From Listeria floridensis FSL S10-1187 (GTDB lineage: Bacteria > Bacillota > Bacilli > Lactobacillales > Listeriaceae), in the NCBI RefSeq assembly GCF_000525875.1, contig NZ_AODF01000024.1, positions 1 through 64,000 on the forward strand: DNA of 64,000 bases, read 5' to 3'. The position numbers and the translations under genes are program-made. The notes beneath the pieces were generated by a model that saw only the letters and a program-made list of their open reading frames with translations, did no database searches and had not been told where the DNA came from. How positions within the stretch are numbered: the first letter of the stretch is position 1; each line of letters begins with the position of its first letter. Positions 56,332 through 64,000 of this stretch are shown here, piece after piece.

Positions 56332-56694
56332 ATGCGGATAGATATTTCGGAAGAAGCTGCAGAAATTATTCGTAAGCGGAAACCTGAGAATGCTAAGCTG
56401 GTTTTAAATCTGAATGACGGTGCGGGAATGTTTTCTGACGTTGCCGGAAGCTGTAGCCTCGATTTGCTGTTTGACGTTGTGTTCGCGAATCAGGATGCGG
56501 AACTTGGCGAATATGCAGCAGAAATTGAATCAAATCTTGGGACGATTTTTGCAAAACCATATTCGCTCAAGTATTTAGACGAGGGTAATTATCTTCGGGT
56601 AAGTAGCATGGGGATGCTTGTTCTTGGTGGAGCTTATAGCGGTATGATCTCTGGGAATGTGCTTTTGAAAGATAAAACAATGATCTTGAAATAA
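56332..56694 (+). CDS. HesB/IscA-like iron-sulfur biosynthesis family protein
   Basis: A 120-residue protein with the Fe-S biosynthesis domain fold (YqkB-like in Bacillus). The start MRIDISEEAAEIIRKR is typical. A single Cys (GSCSLDLLF) remains in place of the three of IscA, as in the YqkB/YneR subgroup, so scaffold activity is doubtful. ATG at 56332 lies close behind GGTGAGGA. Confidence 0.75.
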   Translation: MRIDISEEAAEIIRKRKPENAKLVLNLNDGAGMFSDVAGSCSLDLLFDVVFANQDAELGEYAAEIESNLGTIFAKPYSLKYLDEGNYLRVSSMGMLVLGGAYSGMISGNVLLKDKTMILK

Positions 56695-56727
56695 AACAAC
56701 TTGCGACTTTATTCGCAGGTTGTTTTT
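56695..56727 (+). terminator. terminator after the HesB-like gene
   Basis: AACAACTTGCG pairs with CGCAGGTTGTT (one mismatch), then T run. Confidence 0.8.
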
Positions 56728-56874
56728 GTATGCAGAATATGTAAAATGAATGAAATGCAGCGATAAAATGAGTGTTAGTTTGCAAAAAAAGAAAGAGCTT
56801 ACAAAAATACTATAGTGAGGAACTGTTTTCGTGCTATACTTGGCTTATGCAGCTAGAAGAAAGGAAGAAAACAG

Positions 56875-57414
56875 ATGAAGAAAATACGAATTCAACAGAT
56901 TAGTTTTATGTTAAGTGTGCTTTGTAAGCTTGTGGCAGTCGGCAGTTTAATTATTGCTTTGATCAGTATAATTGCGAAATTTAGCGGTGCAGATCTGACT
57001 AAAAATATGCTTGAGGATGAGAGCGGATTTTTCTTTACTTTTCAAAAAACGGTTGAAAGCAGCTTCAATCTTTCTGTGAGAGAATCATGGATTTTTATGA
57101 TTGTTATGCTAGTTTCAGCGAGTTTGCTTACTTTTCTGTTCTGGACATTTGGAAGGATTTTGCAGGACCTTTCTAAGCGTTTTAAACCATTTGAGGAGAA
57201 ACAGGTAACGCGGCTTCGGAAAATTTCTTGGGTATTGTTGGTTTATGCGATAATTCCACAGCTTTTGTTTTCGATTTTATATACGCTTTTCATGCCGGGA
57301 TATTATGTTAGAATCGGTGTTGGGGCAACGTTTTTCTTCGCGCTTTTGTTTTTCTGTTTGACTGAAGTTTTTCGCTACGGAGCTGAGCTACAAAAGGCAA
57401 AGGATGAAGCGTGA
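56875..57414 (+). CDS. DUF2975 family membrane protein
   Basis: A 179-residue membrane protein with four segments and the charged loop FGRILQDLSKRFKPFEEKQVTRLRKISW between segments two and three, as in DUF2975. Members are usually followed by a small Cro/CI-type regulator; here the next frame (GTG at 57413, about 40 codons) does not look like one. Function unknown. Confidence 0.75.
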   Translation: MKKIRIQQISFMLSVLCKLVAVGSLIIALISIIAKFSGADLTKNMLEDESGFFFTFQKTVESSFNLSVRESWIFMIVMLVSASLLTFLFWTFGRILQDLSKRFKPFEEKQVTRLRKISWVLLVYAIIPQLLFSILYTLFMPGYYVRIGVGATFFFALLFFCLTEVFRYGAELQKAKDEA

Positions 57415-57525
57415 AAAAAATGAAAAGAGTTGCGCATCATTTTTTTTGGGGGTGTTATTTTCATGTTTTCAATGTAGCTCTATCTCTTGGCTTAAATCAA
57501 CTAGATGAAATGAGGAGTGAAGCAC

Positions 57526-57627
57526 ATGAAAAAAAATAGGCGGCTCAGTATTGGAATTATGTTCTTTGTTGTGTCTGCTTTGGTCTGGATGATGATTGAT
57601 CATCCAGCATTTTTAATGAGGTTATAA
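57526..57627 (+). CDS. 33-residue membrane miniprotein
   Basis: ATG at 57526 follows GAGGAG by eight bases; the product is basic at the start (MKKNRRLS), then hydrophobic (IGIMFFVVSALVWMMI), and ends after DHPAFLMRL. The good ribosome site and one clean membrane helix argue that it is expressed. Function unknown. Confidence 0.5.
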   Translation: MKKNRRLSIGIMFFVVSALVWMMIDHPAFLMRL

Positions 57628-57675
57628 CTGGCTTTTTAATGGAATAAAAATCAGTATCTAAAAGACTTTTTACGA

Positions 57676-57711
57676 GATAAGTATGCGGTTTTCACTGTGT
57701 ACTTATTTTTT
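57676..57711 (+). terminator. terminator ahead of the detoxification operon
   Basis: ATAAGTA pairs with TACTTAT around a 16-base loop, then six T; a weak stem. Confidence 0.5.
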
Positions 57712-57724
57712 GTAAGCAAAGTAC

Positions 57725-57756
57725 TTTACATTTTTACAGTTTAGTTATAAACTGTA
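57725..57756 (+). promoter_or_regulatory. promoter and perfect dyad operator of the detoxification operon
   Basis: TTTACA (57725-57730), a 17-bp spacer and TAAACT (57748-57753). TACAGTTT (57735-57742) and AAACTGTA (57749-57756) form a perfect 8-bp inverted repeat with a 6-base centre that covers spacer and -10. A MarR- or DUF24-type repressor (MhqR/YodB class) would fit. Confidence 0.7.
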
Positions 57757-57780
57757 GACATCAGCTAAAGGAGGGATCAC

Positions 57781-58671
57781 ATGATACAGGGAATTCATCA
57801 CGTTTCGGCTTTTATTAAGGATTTTAAAACGTCACATCATTTTTATCACGATATTCTCGGTTACCGGCTCGTAAAAAATACGGTTAATCAGGAAAATCTG
57901 CATATGCGTCATTTGTTTTACGGCGATTATGAAGGGACTCCCGGTACGATTTTAACGTATTTTGAAATTCCTCGGATTGGCCACACGTATAATGGTGCTG
58001 CTTATTTTGGCAGAATTACGCTGGCGGTTCCGAAATCAAGTTTATCTTTTTGGAAAGAGCGTTTCGATCGTTTTGAAGTAGCTGCCGAGTTTGATCAGGA
58101 TGGACTTTTGTTTGCTGACCCAGATGGGATGGAGTTTCGGCTTTTAGAGGTGGATGAAGTGATTGATCCGGGGAAAGCGACGCGCCACAGTGAGATTCCG
58201 GCTCCTAAGCAGATTATCCAGATTTTGATGGCAAACTTTTGTGTGAATACTCCTTTAGAGACAGAAAAGTGGTTAAGGGAGCTCGGTTTTCAAGGGAAAG
58301 ACGGGCTGCTTGGAAATGATGGGGCGGGTAGTTATACCCAAGTCTATCCCAGTTTTCTAACTAAAAAAACGCGTTTTGGGCGCGGAACGATTGATCATAT
58401 TGCGTATAGCCTCAAAACGAAGGAAGATGTGGATTTATTGTTTGAATTAGCGCAAAAACTCGGGCTGGAAATAGAAGAGTTTGTGGATCGTGGTTATTTT
58501 AAGAGTCTTTATTTGCGTGATCCTGCGGGACTTCGGGTTGAATTTGCCAGCATGGAACCGGGATTTACGCTTGATGAACAAATTGAAGATTTAGGCGAAA
58601 CGTTTAGTTTACCGCCATTTTTAGAAAATAAACGGGCTGAAATTGAAGCTTATTTTGGAGGGAATTTATAA
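57781..58671 (+). CDS. ring-cleaving dioxygenase, VOC family (MhqA/MhqO-like)
   Basis: A 296-residue protein with two glyoxalase-like halves. GIHHVSAFIKD opens the first and FGRGTIDHIAYSLK the second, supplying the metal His residues, with RVEFAS the Glu. Such enzymes open the ring of hydroquinones in Bacillus quinone resistance. ATG after GGAGGG. First gene of four coupled genes under the dyad operator. Confidence 0.85.
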   Translation: MIQGIHHVSAFIKDFKTSHHFYHDILGYRLVKNTVNQENLHMRHLFYGDYEGTPGTILTYFEIPRIGHTYNGAAYFGRITLAVPKSSLSFWKERFDRFEVAAEFDQDGLLFADPDGMEFRLLEVDEVIDPGKATRHSEIPAPKQIIQILMANFCVNTPLETEKWLRELGFQGKDGLLGNDGAGSYTQVYPSFLTKKTRFGRGTIDHIAYSLKTKEDVDLLFELAQKLGLEIEEFVDRGYFKSLYLRDPAGLRVEFASMEPGFTLDEQIEDLGETFSLPPFLENKRAEIEAYFGGNL

Positions 58672-59630
58672 TGTTAAAAGATTTAAAAGGTATTCACCAC
58701 GTAACAGCGATGACGAGCAGTGCCGAAAAGAATTATGCATTTTTCAATGAGGTACTTGGAATGCGGCTTGTGAAGAAAACGGTCAATCAAGATGATATTC
58801 AAACATATCATTTGTTTTTTGCAGATGACGCCGGAAATGCTGGAACAGACATGACTTTCTTTGATTTTCCCAATTTGCCGAAAGGTCGTCACGGAACAGA
58901 CAGTATTTCACGGACTTCGTTCCGCGTGCCAAGTGATGCGGCACTGGAATACTGGCTCAAACGTTTTACGGATATGAATGTGCCACATGGCGATATTGAA
59001 ACGGCTTTTGGACGGAAAATGTTGACGTTTGAAGATTTTGATGATCAAAAAATGCAGCTAGTTTCGGATCAAAATAATGAAGGGGTAAAACCGGGGGTTC
59101 CTTGGAAGAAAGGCCCAATTCCGCTAGAGTATGCAATTTATGGACTTGGTCCAGTGTATTTGACAGTCACAAATTTGGAAAATATGGACGCGGTTCTGAA
59201 AGCCTTACTTGGTTTTCGTTTTGTTAAAGAAGAAAATGGTTTGCATCTTTATGAGGTTGGCGAAGGTGGAAACGGAGCGTCGCTGATGGTCGAAGAGAGA
59301 ACGGATCTCCCACATGCGATGCAAGGTTTCGGTGGTGTGCATCACGTGGCTTTCCGCGTCGAAGATCATGAGGAACTTTTGAAATGGATTGAACGAATGA
59401 AAGCTTTTGAAGCACCAAACAGCGGTTTTGTTGATCGCTATTATTTTGAATCGCTTTATGTACCGGTCAGCCGCCAGATTTTGTTTGAGTTTGCAACGGA
59501 TGGTCCAGGATTTATGGGCGATGAACCGTATGAAACGCTTGGCGAAAAATTAAGTTTGCCGCCATTCCTTGAAGCAAAACGTGAACAAATTGAAGCGATG
59601 GTTCGCCCACTTGACACGAAAAGGAGCTGA
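58671..59630 (+). CDS. mhqO: ring-cleaving dioxygenase, VOC family (MhqO-like)
   Basis: A 319-residue paralogue of the previous gene: GIHHVTAMTSSAEKN, then FGGVHHVAFRVEDHEE, and ILFEFATDGPGF with the last ligand. Overlaps the preceding stop by one base. Length and pattern match Bacillus MhqO. Two paralogues side by side may cover different hydroquinones. Confidence 0.88.
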   Translation: MLKDLKGIHHVTAMTSSAEKNYAFFNEVLGMRLVKKTVNQDDIQTYHLFFADDAGNAGTDMTFFDFPNLPKGRHGTDSISRTSFRVPSDAALEYWLKRFTDMNVPHGDIETAFGRKMLTFEDFDDQKMQLVSDQNNEGVKPGVPWKKGPIPLEYAIYGLGPVYLTVTNLENMDAVLKALLGFRFVKEENGLHLYEVGEGGNGASLMVEERTDLPHAMQGFGGVHHVAFRVEDHEELLKWIERMKAFEAPNSGFVDRYYFESLYVPVSRQILFEFATDGPGFMGDEPYETLGEKLSLPPFLEAKREQIEAMVRPLDTKRS

Positions 59631-59636
59631 GGCAAG

Positions 59637-60251
59637 GTGAAACACATTTTTATTCCCGGGGATACCAATAAAAAACCATTACTTTTGCTGCACGGAACAG
59701 GTGGAGATGAGCATTCGCTTGTTGATATTGCACAGTTTGTGGCGAAAGGAGCGCCGATTCTTTCTTTACGCGGCGAGGTTTCGGAAAATGGCGCAAATCG
59801 ATTTTTCAAACGCTACCCAGATGGCCGCTTTGATCTTGTCGATTTAGCGGAACAAACGGAACGTTTAATTATGGAGACAAAACAGCTTACGGAAAAATAT
59901 GGGCTGGACTTTGAGGATTTAATCGCGATTGGTTATTCGAATGGTGCTAATATTGCCGCCAATGTGTTGCTACAAGCGGAACATGGATTCCATCACGGTA
60001 TTTTATTCCACGCGATGCCTGCAGGGAATGATCCGGCTGATTTTGAAATCAAGCATCGTCAGATTTTCTTAACGGCAGGGGTAAACGATCCGATTGTCAC
60101 GAAGGCTGATTCGGAAGCGCTTGTAGCGGAACTTGAACGACGCGGTGCTAATGTTGAAACGGTTTGGACGGTGTCGGGGCATCAGCTTACGATGCCGGAA
60201 ATTGAAGGGGCACGGGACTGGTATGAAAGTTTAGGCGGGAAAAAGGCATGA
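59637..60251 (+). CDS. mhqD: MhqD-like alpha/beta hydrolase
   Basis: A 204-residue carboxylesterase/phospholipase-fold hydrolase. LLLHGTGGDE is the oxyanion loop, GYSNGANIA carries the nucleophile near residue 101, GVNDPIV the Asp and SGHQL the His. Bacillus MhqD belongs to the same quinone-induced regulon as MhqO. GTG start at 59637. It overlaps the flavin reductase gene by four bases. Confidence 0.85.
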   Translation: MKHIFIPGDTNKKPLLLLHGTGGDEHSLVDIAQFVAKGAPILSLRGEVSENGANRFFKRYPDGRFDLVDLAEQTERLIMETKQLTEKYGLDFEDLIAIGYSNGANIAANVLLQAEHGFHHGILFHAMPAGNDPADFEIKHRQIFLTAGVNDPIVTKADSEALVAELERRGANVETVWTVSGHQLTMPEIEGARDWYESLGGKKA

Positions 60252-60868
60252 GATTTGATGCGGCTGAACTTTCTCCAAAACAAAATTATAAGTTTTTAAG
60301 CGGCGCGGTTGTGCCGCGCCCCATCGCCTTTATTACGACGCTTTCTAAAGACGGCGAAACGGTTAATGCAGCGCCATTCAGCTTTTTTAATGTCGTTTCA
60401 AGTGATCCGCCGATGATTTCGGTTGCAATTCAGCGCGCGGATGGCGAATTGAAGGATACGGCACGTCATGCACTCGATCGCGGCGAGCTGGTGATTCAAA
60501 TTGTCAGTGAAGACTTTGTCGAAGATATGAATGAAACGGCTGCTCGTTTAAAGAGAGAGGAAAGTGAGCTTGACAGGACGAAACTGCATCTTGACGCACC
60601 GCTTGAAGGTTTTATGGTGCCGGGGATCAGCGAAGCCAAGATTAAGTTTCATACGAAGTTGACGGAGCATATTGAAATTAAGAATGATTCGGGTAGTGTA
60701 ACGGCGGATTTACTGCTTTTACGAGTGTTGCATTATGATTTTTCGGAAGAGGTTTTTGATCCAGAAGCGGAATATGTTTTAACGGAATTTTTGAATCCTG
60801 TTTCACGTCTGGCTGGGAATGATTATGCGAGGATTGGTGAAAAGTATACGATTAGACGTCCTAAATAA
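60248..60868 (+). CDS. flavin reductase-like FMN-binding protein
   Basis: A 206-residue protein of the flavin reductase (DIM6/NTAB) family: GAVVPRPIAFITTLSKDG and NAAPFSFFNVVSSDPPMI are the FMN-binding segments. It probably reduces quinones or supplies reduced flavin within the operon. Ends inside a terminator. Confidence 0.88.
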   Translation: MRFDAAELSPKQNYKFLSGAVVPRPIAFITTLSKDGETVNAAPFSFFNVVSSDPPMISVAIQRADGELKDTARHALDRGELVIQIVSEDFVEDMNETAARLKREESELDRTKLHLDAPLEGFMVPGISEAKIKFHTKLTEHIEIKNDSGSVTADLLLLRVLHYDFSEEVFDPEAEYVLTEFLNPVSRLAGNDYARIGEKYTIRRPK

Positions 60869-60890
60869 TCTTTAGGGCGTCTTGTTTTTT
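60854..60890 (+). terminator. detoxification operon terminator
   Basis: AGACGTCCTAAA pairs with TTTAGGGCGTCT (one mismatch) and is followed by TGTTTTTT; the stop codon lies in the loop. Confidence 0.85.
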
Positions 60891-60910
60891 ATGGGCTAGC
60901 GTGTTAAAAT
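60882..60910 (+). promoter_or_regulatory. promoter of the hflXr attenuator
   Basis: TTGTTT (60882-60887), a 17-bp spacer and TAAAAT (60905-60910), ahead of a leader of about 270 bases. Confidence 0.55.
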
Positions 60911-60945
60911 GACGGTATCTAAAATGTGAGGAGGGTTTGCAAATT

Positions 60946-60990
60946 ATGTTTTCTATTAGACTTCGTTCCGTGAACGGTATTAGCCACTAA
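60946..60990 (+). CDS. 14-residue leader peptide of hflXr
   Basis: ATG at 60946 follows GAGGAGGG; the frame reads MFSIRLRSVNGISH and ends in TAA. The MFSIRL-type start is common in leader peptides of antibiotic-induced genes. The leader continues to a terminator that covers the hflXr ribosome site, so ribosome stalling here can switch both transcription and translation. Confidence 0.75.
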   Translation: MFSIRLRSVNGISH

Positions 60991-61145
60991 TTAAATAGTG
61001 CGGAGAGCTGTGCTTATTTGCGCGCGGCTGACGGGACCAGTCTATCACATTCTTTGTGACCCTATTTTGATAGTTTTTGCTAGGGAGAGACGATTTCGAC
61101 TCTTCTTTTTTGTGCCTTTTTTTAAAGAGAACTGAAGCGAAGTCC

Positions 61146-61185
61146 TGACCGCACTGAAAAAATCTTTTTCAGGAGGTCATTTTTT
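61146..61185 (+). terminator. attenuator terminator covering the hflXr ribosome site
   Basis: TGACC (61146-61150) pairs with GGTCA (61175-61179) and TGAAAAA (61155-61161) with TTTTTCA (61165-61171). AGGAGG lies inside the 3' side. Six T follow and run straight into the ATG at 61186. The rest of the leader (60991-61145) is rich in further pairings such as GTCTATCAC with GTGA. Confidence 0.8.
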
Positions 61186-62461
61186 ATGGAAAGAAAAGTT
61201 ATTTTAGTTGGGGTAAGCGGGTCAGATAAGGATTTTGACTACTCGATGATTGAGCTTTTTAATTTAGCGAAGGCGAACAATTATGATGTGGTCGATGAAG
61301 TGAGACAAAATCTTGAGACAGCTCATAAAGCCACATATGTTGGAAAAGGAAAAGTCGAGGAATTAAAGCAGCTTGCGGAAATGCAGGATGCAGAAGCGTT
61401 TGTGATAAATGATGAACTAACGGCTTCGCAAATTCGGAATTTGGAGGAAGCGACTGAACGAATGGTGATTGACCGGACGGCGCTGATTTTATCAATTTTT
61501 GCGGATCGGGCGAAAACGCGTGAAGCGCAGCTCCAAGTGCAAATTGCGATGCTGCAATATGAACTGCCGCGAATGATTGGAGAAGGGGAATCGTTAGATC
61601 AGCAAGGTGGCGGCTCAGGGCTTCGTAACCGTGGATCGGGTGAAAAAAAAACTTGAAACGGATCGAAGAATTATTAAGGATAAAATTCGCAAGCTTACGA
61701 AAGAACTGGATACGATTGTGGCCGAGCGTGAAACGCGGCGCAGAAGACGCAAAAAGAATCAAATTCCTGTGGTTTCGCTCGTTGGCTATACGAATGCTGG
61801 CAAGTCAACAACAATGAACGGATTAGTTGCAAATTTTAGTAAGTCTAGCCATAAACAGGTTTTTGAAAAAGATATGTTGTTTGCAACGCTTGAAACGAGT
61901 GTGCGTGAAATTGTTCTACCGGATCACAAGCAGTTTTTGTTAACGGATACGGTTGGGTTTGTCAGTAAACTTCCGACGCATCTTGTAAAAGCTTTTCGTT
62001 CAACGCTTGAAGAAGCGCAGGATGCGGATCTTTTAATTCATGTGGTCGATTATTCTGATCCGAATTATAAAACGATGATTGAAATGACGGAAAAAACGCT
62101 TAAAGAGGTTGGTGTGGAAGATGTTCCGATGCTTTTTGCTTATAACAAAGCGGATTTGATTGAAGGAGCAGGTTATCCAGAATTTGCCGGCGATACGCTG
62201 ATTTATTCGGCACGGGATGAGCTGAGTCTTATGAAGCTGGCAGATGTGATCAAAGCAAAAATTTTCACGGGTTACCGCAAGGAAACGCTGTTGATTCCGT
62301 TTGCGGATGGGCACGCGATTGCTTATTTAAACGATCATGCGCATGTGTTGTCTCTCGAATATCTAGAGGAGGGAACGAAAATCGAAGTGGAATTAAGCCC
62401 AGCGGATGCTTCACGGTTTAAGCAGTTTCGGATGGAAGTTTCAGAGGAAGAGCAAGGCTGA
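61186..62461 (+). CDS. hflXr: ribosome-splitting GTPase HflXr, frameshifted
   Basis: About 424 residues once repaired. The N-terminal nucleotide-binding domain ends in the linker GGGSGLRNRGSGEKKLETDRR; the G domain has GYTNAGKST (G1), DTVGFVSKLP (G3) and NKAD (G4). One extra A in the run of nine at 61643-61651 breaks the frame; with eight A it is continuous. HflX splits stalled or hibernating ribosomes; the antibiotic-resistance version HflXr is known from Listeria and is attenuator-controlled, matching the leader here. A housekeeping HflX would not have such a leader. Confidence 0.85.
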
Positions 62462-62530
62462 GCCGAGTTTTTTTCAAGGAAAAGTGCTAGAATAGGACGT
62501 AAATTGATTTTTTTAAAGCGAGGAAAATAA

Positions 62531-63412
62531 ATGAAAAAGTTTTTACTTGGTGCAACAGGAGTTGTGGCTAGCGGAATTGGATATGCTTATTATTCGACGA
62601 AAAAACTTGGGGTGACGTCTTACGAAATCTATTCGGAGAAGATTCCACGTGGATTTGATGGTGAACGTTATGTGCAGCTTTCTGATCTTCATAGCGCCGT
62701 GTTTGGCGAATCAAATTACAAGTTGATCGAAGCTGTAGAAAACATTAACCCGGCTGGGATTTTTATCACAGGGGATTTAATTCACGGAGATGAGCCGCAT
62801 CATGTGGCGCTAGCACTTGTGCGCAAGCTTCTTCGGACCGCGCCGATTTATTATGTGAGCGGTAATCATGAATGGGGTAGTGCTTTCTATCCGGAACTGT
62901 TTCAAAGTCTCGAAGCAGCTGGGGTGACAATTTTGCGAAATGAAACCATCTTTTTGGAAAAAGATCAAGCTCGGATTGCGCTTGCTGGTGTTGAGGACCC
63001 GGCTTTTATGCTTCCTCGTCCGGCGAGTATCACGTTCCGTTATTCGCGTGAGGAACTGGAACCGGTATTGAGTGAGGCGATCAATCAAGCCGCAGACGGT
63101 ATCCCAGCAGATGTTTTTACGATTCTATTGGCGCATCGTCCGGAATTTTGGCCGCTTTATCAGGAAAAACGGCCTGATTTAGTGCTTTCGGGACATGCTC
63201 ACGGGGGGCAAGTGAGGCTACCTTTTACGGAAGGATTGTTTTCGCCAGGGCAAGGTTTGATGCCAAAGCTCACAGCAGGGCTTCATCAAGCTGGAAGCAA
63301 AAAAATGATTATCAGCCGCGGACTTGGAAACTCGTCTATTTTAGTACCTCGTGTTTTAAATAATCCTGAAATCGTAGAAGTGACGCTCCGGGCAGATGGT
63401 TTACAAGAATGA
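62531..63412 (+). CDS. metallophosphoesterase (YkuE/YaeI-like)
   Basis: A 293-residue calcineurin-like phosphoesterase with an N-terminal membrane anchor. Metal motifs: QLSDLHS, GDLIHGDE, GNHEWG and LSGHAHGGQ. Similar to Bacillus YkuE, which is thought to act at the cell surface, possibly on lipid-linked phosphates. ATG after GCGAGGA. The 290 bases after it hold a terminator and no gene. Confidence 0.88.
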   Translation: MKKFLLGATGVVASGIGYAYYSTKKLGVTSYEIYSEKIPRGFDGERYVQLSDLHSAVFGESNYKLIEAVENINPAGIFITGDLIHGDEPHHVALALVRKLLRTAPIYYVSGNHEWGSAFYPELFQSLEAAGVTILRNETIFLEKDQARIALAGVEDPAFMLPRPASITFRYSREELEPVLSEAINQAADGIPADVFTILLAHRPEFWPLYQEKRPDLVLSGHAHGGQVRLPFTEGLFSPGQGLMPKLTAGLHQAGSKKMIISRGLGNSSILVPRVLNNPEIVEVTLRADGLQE

Positions 63413-63583
63413 AAAAGGTTTGAAAAATGAATCATAGCGATATTGGGAGAGATTGATCGGTAATGGATCATTCATTTGCGAATATGGTTATAAGGCTTCA
63501 ATGTAAACTAGAACAGCGGACAGTAAAGCTTGGCTTAATGTGAAAAATGAAAAGGTTTTTTCGGTTCAGCATAATTGATTTTC

Positions 63584-63629
63584 AAAGTACTTTCGACGGG
63601 TGAAAACGACTCGTTGAAAGTACTTTTTA
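63584..63629 (+). terminator. terminator after the phosphoesterase gene
   Basis: AAAGTACTTTC pairs with GAAAGTACTTT, with further inner pairs, then T run. Confidence 0.85.
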
Positions 63630-63699
63630 TTTGTTTTCTTTTCTCGCAGTCAGTTCCGTGGTACACTGGATATAATCGATTTTAGAAAAGAGTGGCGGT

Positions 63700-64000
63700 A
63701 TGGGATTAGCAAAATTAATGCGGTTTTATCACCAGAAACTGGGAAATTGGAATTTGATCTATAGTTTTATGAAGGGATCTTGGATTAGCTACATTCTGCT
63801 TGTCATTTTGCTGATTCTTGGAACTGCGATAAGTTTTGTGTATGTTGACTCTGGGATCAGTTGGCTGATACTTGGTGCGGCGGTACTTTTTGGCGTTCTT
63901 TTTTTTCTATATTCTGATTTATTTGCGCGCTAAACGTCATATTAAGCTGGCGTATCAATTGCGCGATTTTAAAGAATTTGCTAAAATGAAGAATTACCTT
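63700..64000 (+). CDS. membrane protein, partial at right edge, frameshifted
   Basis: ATG at 63700 opens a protein with two membrane segments (ISYILLVILLILGTAISFVYV and ISWLILGAAVLFGVLFF). The run of eight T at 63899-63906 leads to a stop at 63933; with seven T the frame goes on as YILIYLRAKRHIKLAYQLRDF and leaves the window. Family not recognised from this part. Confidence 0.6.

Noticed and set aside
57413-57541. Frame of about 42 codons after the DUF2975 gene, starting GTG
   Set aside because: It overlaps the previous stop and looks like a coupled start, but the composition is odd and it covers the ribosome site of the 33-residue miniprotein; support is too weak.
1-64000. CRISPR arrays, insertion sequences, prophage or integrase genes
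   Set aside because: I looked for regular short repeats with spacers, transposase motifs and attachment duplications and saw none. The only tRNA gene has no repeated 3' end nearby.

Overview
The window looks like a chromosome segment of a Listeria-clade firmicute. The run oppA-oppB-oppC-oppD-oppF, spx, mecA, coiA, pepF matches the order known from Listeria and its Bacillus relatives. A tryptophan T-box that should serve trpS lies at the left edge, and Listeria-type antibiotic-attenuated genes (hflXr, an ABC-F gene) occur further right. Gene starts carry strong Shine-Dalgarno sites, and GTG and TTG starts are common. The species cannot be named from this sequence alone.

Layout. 1-12 kb: T-box leader (minus strand), a small membrane protein, the oligopeptide permease operon, Spx and its adaptor MecA, CoiA and PepF. 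A RoxS/RsaE-type small RNA follows pepF. 12.5-20 kb: housekeeping and stress genes (HAD phosphatase, MGMT-like protein, nucleoid-associated protein, glyoxalase, MBL hydrolase, YjdI ferredoxin-like protein, GNAT, LtrA, MntH with a candidate MntR site, aquaporin). 20-25 kb: an AraC regulator and a four-gene catabolic operon (two Gfo/Idh/MocA dehydrogenases, a ThuA-like protein, a TIM-barrel isomerase). 25-27.7 kb: a YkoS-like membrane protein and a broken SDR gene under a cre site. 28-43 kb: an accessory surface region. It holds three Crp/PrfA-type regulators, three secreted Ig-repeat or MucBP surface-protein genes plus a decayed duplicate, a coiled-coil protein, a type I signal peptidase with an unusual N-terminal extension, and a WxL locus (LPXTG, WxL and DUF916 proteins). 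Three promoters there share an unusual dyad at a fixed distance from the -10 box. 43-57.6 kb: PTS-like permease, SRPBCC protein, ABC-F gene behind a leader-peptide attenuator, tRNA-Ser(CGA), aldo/keto reductase, a P1B4 metal ATPase (FrvA/PfeT type), an ANT(6)-like gene, a RibF-like gene, a GDSL hydrolase, an ABC transporter, GNAT, a GAPDH of lactic-acid-bacterial type and small proteins. 57.7-64 kb: a quinone/electrophile detoxification operon behind a perfect dyad operator, hflXr behind a 14-codon leader ORF, a metallophosphoesterase and a partial membrane protein.

Many genes are split by single-base length changes, mostly in A or T runs of 5-11 bases. These include oppF, coiA, ltrA, the surface proteins, the signal peptidase, both parts of the DUF916 gene, the ANT(6)-like gene, hflXr and the last gene. 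This looks like homopolymer error in an unpolished assembly rather than mass gene decay. I report such genes as single CDS spans and mark the break. Two loci look truly degraded: the amber-interrupted surface gene at 28.8-30.1 kb and the duplicated repeat remnant at 34.7-35.1 kb.
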